Shown: piece by piece, positions 60,200 through 64,000 of the stretch | How the letters are laid out: each line of letters begins with the position of its first letter | How positions within the stretch are numbered: position 1 is the first letter of the stretch | Assembly: GCA_051453625.1 (NCBI GenBank) | Contig: JBOZIK010000001.1 | Coordinates: forward strand, 154,080,037-154,144,036 | DNA length: 64,000 nt | Source: Welwitschia mirabilis | Lineage: Eukaryota > Gnetophyta > Gnetopsida > Welwitschiales | Direction of reading: 5' to 3' | Translations under genes and position numbers: made by a program | Notes under the pieces: model-generated | What the model saw: only the letters and a program-made list of their open reading frames with translations | The model's database searches: none | Told to the model about the DNA's origin: nothing

Positions 60200-61350
60200 T
60201 AATAATTAGTTTTATACTTGAAAAATTGCAAGAAATTATCAAAGTGTAACATAGTGGTTAAANNNNNNNNNNNNNNNNNNNNNNNNNNNNNNNNNNNNNN
60301 NNNNNNNNNNNNNNNNNNNNNNNNNNNNNNNNNNNNNNNNNNNNNNNNNNNNNNNNNNNNNNNNNNNNNNNNNNNNNNNNNNNNNNNNNNNNNNNNNNNN
60401 NNNNNNNNNNNNNNNNNNNNNNNNNNNNNNNNNNNNNNNNNNNNNNNNNNNNNNNNNNNNNNNNNNNNNNNNNNNNNNNNNNNNNNNNNNNNNNNNNNNN
60501 NNNNNNNNNNNNNNNNNNNNNNNNNNNNNNNNNNNNNNNNNNNNNNNNNNNNNNNNNNNNNNNNNNNNNNNNNNNNNNNNNNNNNNNNNNNNNNNNNNNN
60601 NNNNNNNNNNNNNNNNNNNNNNNNNNNNNNNNNNNNNNNNNNNNNNNNNNNNNNNNNNNNNNNNNNNNNNNNNNNNNNNNNNNNNNNNNNNNNNNNNNNN
60701 NNNNNNNNNNNNNNNNNNNNNNNNNNNNNNNNNNNNNNNNNNNNNNNNNNNTTCAATAAATCATTTAAAACATTGTGAATATTATGGTGTGTGAAAGATT
60801 TTAATTATGAACATTTTATAGTAGAAATGATGCATAACTCCTAAAGAAATCATATTACAAAGAAAAAATTTAGGATTATATGATAATGAATAGAAATATA
60901 TATGCTCTTTCCTTTATTAAATCATGACTTAAGATTAAAATGTTATAGGCACATGCTAAAATGACCACATTGTAGGAACTATGATAGAATCTTAAGAATA
61001 AATATGATCATCCATCCATGGTTAACAAGTATATGTTACTTAATCAAGCCTTTACCATGAAGTTAAATTAAGGTATAAAGTTCTTGAATTATTTGGATAA
61101 TGCAGAGAATTTTTTCTCTCAAATAGATGACCTTGATATTTAGTTCTCAATGAAGCTATGCATTATTGCTATCTAATTTCTTTACATCATAGTTGTTGAA
61201 ATGTGATGACTCTAATTCATACTTCTATGAGTATAAGTAATACTATTCTTGATCATTTAATTTTCATGTGGTTAGATATAAAAAAGAGAAATGTCATAAG
61301 CTGTGATAGTACAAAAATACCTAGAGAGTCCCTTATAGTATAAAGAGGAA
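60200..61350 (+). pseudogene. Copia-3 gag, decayed, with gap
   Basis: Interrupted by a 489-N gap (60263-60751). At about 61015-61200 a Gag segment is readable: VNKYMLLNQAFTMKLN, then FLNYLDNAENFFSQIDDLDI. This matches the copia Gag helix region. Stops throughout. Confidence 0.65.
60263..60751. other. Assembly gap (489 N) in Copia-3 gag
   Basis: No sequence; lies shortly after the primer-binding site. Confidence 0.95.
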
Positions 61351-61589
61351 TTTATCGTGGAAAAGAAGAACATAAAATAAGTAAAAAGTAGAAGAAAGTC
61401 TTATGAATAAGACATATTTATCTTTTATTATAAGAATAAAGGAAACATTTAATATGATTACTAGAAGCTTTAGATTAAATAAAAGTAGAAAGGTAATACT
61501 AAGATAAATATCTACCACTTAGAATAATAATCACATGGGGTAGTTAATGCTGTTATCTTGAGTTAGGATATAAACATTAATATGTTCAG

Positions 61590-62880
61590 GTATCTAATTT
61601 TATATTATGAATTCTAGACTTAAATGCATCATTTTTATGTTTAACTAGATGAGAAAATATTCTCTTCCTATGAGCTTATTATAGATGGGTATTTATACTT
61701 AGAAGATAATAGTAGATGTGTGGTTAATAATATTAGTATCATGCTTTTGAAGAAAAAGGATGATGAGAATCTAACATTAATAGATATCATATATGTCCCT
61801 AGTATTTCTAATAATCTAATTATAGGAGAAGAGCTAGATACTAATGGCTACATAGTAAGTTTTGAAAATGGCTCTCAAAAAATCATTAGATGAGTGATGC
61901 TAGTTATCCATGGAGAAATGAGGGGAAATATGTTTACTTACATGGTGATATCCATAGTGGAAATGATTATGCTATTAAGGAGGTTGTAGCTATTATTTAA
62001 TACAAATGACTTGAGAGTTTGATAATAAAGGATTATAAGTACTTATTTTAAAAGATCTTATTTCTAAATTTTTTGTCTCTAAATTTCTTCTCTAATTCTC
62101 TTGTTTGAAAGTTTAAGAATATTAACTTTGGACATAATAATATTTATTTGAAAGATAAAAAGCCTCGACTTATACATTTTAACTTAATTACTATGCCAAA
62201 ATATTTGGTAGAAGGTTTTTAATACTTTATTACTTTCACAGACGATTATTCTAGGAAAATTTAGTTTTATCCTTTGAAATATAAGGTTAATGCTCTTAGA
62301 AGGTTTAAGATCTTTAAAGCTAGAGTTAAAAAGAATGTTTAGTCTAATATTTTAAAATTTTTAACTAATAAAGAGGTTGAGTATACCTTCCATAAGCTGA
62401 GAGAATATTTAGGGGATTATGAATTATTCATCATAAAATATTTTAAAGAATACTACATCAAAATGAAGTGGATAAAAGAAAAGTTAAAACTATCATAGAA
62501 ACAATATGAACCTTATTAACATAATTATCTTATACTTATGGGATGCAATTTCCTCCATTGTTATTTAGTTATTAAATAATTCTCTAGATGGTAAAATTCT
62601 AAAGCCTCATTGAAGTAAAGATTCGATTTATGTAAAAATCTTATAACTGTTACATGTGAGGATTATTCTTATGTAAAGAATGCTTTCAAATTATTATAAT
62701 ATGTAACAATTGCGTTTTTTTAAAATATGATGGCGATGACCATGATTATAGACTATGGTATCTTCTAGATAATCAAGTTAGCAAATCATTAGGTGTAGTA
62801 TTCAATAAGGAAGTTATGTTTCACATATCATAGGGAGTGGCTAAAAAGGAGAGAGATTTTAATCTTAAAACATTACATAA
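61590..62880 (+). pseudogene. Copia-3 protease and integrase, decayed
   Basis: The protease active-site region near 61606 reads MNSR where MDSG is usual. Then DGYLYLEDNSRCVVNNISIM and DIIYVPSISNNLIIGEELDT (61690-61850), the standard protease to pre-integrase segment, followed by integrase FTDDYSRK (about 62235), YPLKYKVNALRRFKIFKARV (about 62270-62330), LKFLTNKEVEYTFHKLREYL (about 62355-62410), and the C-terminal VVFNKEVMFH near 62800. The integrase second Asp is lost (Asn-Lys-Glu in place of Asp-Asn-Gly). Confidence 0.8.
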
Positions 62881-64000
62881 TTTTGTAATGTAGTGTGTTC
62901 TAATGAAAGATCAATTAACTCCCAAGTACTATTTACAAAAAGCCTATCATATTCTTATTTAATGGCTTTTATATAATGATCATATTAAAGAGCATATTTA
63001 AATGAGGTTATCTTACTATCAAAGATTAAATGAACCTCATCATCATCCTTAAAAGATGCATGTAAGTGTTGCCTAGTTCTGGTTTTACCCTTTTCATCAT
63101 TACAAACATCTTATGAAGTAGAATCTAATCAAGTGTTTTATCTTCATATGTGGGTAATATCAACATTTTCAATAAGGCTATCTAATACGTTACTATGAAT
63201 ATCATACCCATAAGTGGTAGGTTCACAAAATTTCTCAATTTGGACTTTCCAATTTAACTAGAAGGACTTAGAGCATTGATTATTACATCTTCTCCCTCAA
63301 TCATAAGATATTAAGAATTCAAAATTATTACTAGATGGAAGGAAGGATGAATCTTAGAAGGATTTAACTAAGAATCCTTCTATGAGGTATTTGAGAAGAT
63401 GACATCATGAGAGACAATGATTTTTTAATGCTTGAAAAGGTACATATGGTATCCATTTTAGCCTAATGGATGAGCAACAAATATGCCAATGTAAGCATGT
63501 CCACCAAGCTTATTATGATGTTCACTAGGGATATGGACATAGCCTTTGTAACCAAACATAAAAAATTATTGAAGAGTTGGCTTGTAACCATTCTACTTTT
63601 TAGTAGGAGAGATATTCTTTTCAAAGTAACATCTAATGTGATTATTGAAATACACGATGGTATTCATATCTTTAACCCAGAGATAGGTTTTATAACCATG
63701 GAAGTACATCATAGAATTTGTCATATCTATGATGGTTTAATTAAATTTTTTTAGTAATGTCATTTTATTGGGGTATTCCTAGGTAAAACTTTAAATGTAA
63801 CATGCCTTTTAAGGTGAGATAGTTCTTTAATTTTGTAGATGTATGTTTTCCATGATTAGTCGACTGAAAATCTTTTATCTTATAATCTAATTCCTTTTCC
63901 ACTTTTTCCTTGAAAATTTTAAATATTTTTAAAGCATGAAACTTTGAAGTTAGAAAGTACACCCAAAACATTCACGAGTAGTTGTTAATGAATGAGATAA
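62881..64000 (-). mobile_element. Copia-4: minus-strand copia fragment, same family as Copia-1
   Basis: Colinear with 7235-8350 of Copia-1 and in the same orientation (shared blocks near 63020-63150 and 63440-63760). On the minus strand it reads integrase YFLTSKFHALKIFKIFKEKV (about 63955-63900) and the linker before reverse transcriptase. It ends abruptly near 62880, exactly where plus-strand Copia-3 ends, and continues past the right edge of the window. Confidence 0.8.

Larger units (their letters stand above)
53706..62880 (+). mobile_element. Copia-3 retrotransposon, LTR split by LINE-2, truncated at 3' side
   Basis: Plus-strand element. Its 5' LTR begins TGTGGAGG at 53706, is interrupted at 53766 by LINE-2, resumes at 59881, and ends near 60134, just before a primer-binding site (60137-60148, TGGTATTAGAGT). 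Gag, protease and integrase remnants follow. It stops near 62880, where minus-strand copia sequence starts; reverse transcriptase and the 3' LTR are absent. Confidence 0.8.

Overview
This is a very AT-rich stretch of a large, repeat-laden seed-plant nuclear genome. Evidence for a plant: copia-type elements whose primer-binding sites match plant initiator-Met tRNA, L1-type LINEs with DUF4283/zinc-knuckle ORF1, a CACTA (En/Spm) transposon, and one low-copy exon of the plant thiamin gene TH2. I cannot name the species. A low-GC gymnosperm or a basal angiosperm with old, decayed repeats would fit. There are no prokaryotic genes, operons, tRNA or rRNA genes, or CRISPR arrays. Eleven N gaps interrupt the window, and two of the three 100-N gaps are flanked by the same sequence on both sides.

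Layout. 119-418: a miniature LTR element (TRIM/SMART-like) in tandem. 3.2-4.35 kb: a GC-richer island with exon 1 of a TENA/TH2 gene (minus strand) and its upstream region. 5.4-13.4 kb: a decayed copia element (minus). 16.7-23.1 kb: an L1-type LINE (plus) with a probable 15-bp target duplication. 23.7-49.6 kb: a nest. An element with about 2.5-kb LTRs and only about 360 bp of internal sequence was hit in its right LTR by a copia element (29331-49556, 5-bp TSD TAACT). That copia element was in turn hit inside gag by an 11.5-kb CACTA element (35700-47240, 3-bp TSD TCA). The CACTA element carries at least four exons of DNA topoisomerase II with their introns. 53.7-62.9 kb: a plus-strand copia whose 5' LTR is split by a 6.1-kb LINE (53767-59862, perfect 18-bp TSD). 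62.9-64.0 kb: the start of another minus-strand copia that meets the previous one head-on.

The most unusual items are (1) a LINE that carries, inside its target-site duplications and downstream of its reverse transcriptase, a frame ending in a DnaJ J-domain; (2) capture of a topoisomerase II gene segment by a CACTA element; (3) the four-level nest whose order can be read from its target duplications; and (4) stop codons in decayed frames that are almost all explicable as C-to-T changes, mainly CAG/CAA to TAG/TAA.

Apart from TH2 exon 1 nothing looks like an intact host gene. All element reading frames carry stops or frameshifts, so the window is best read as a graveyard of nested retroelements beside one real gene.
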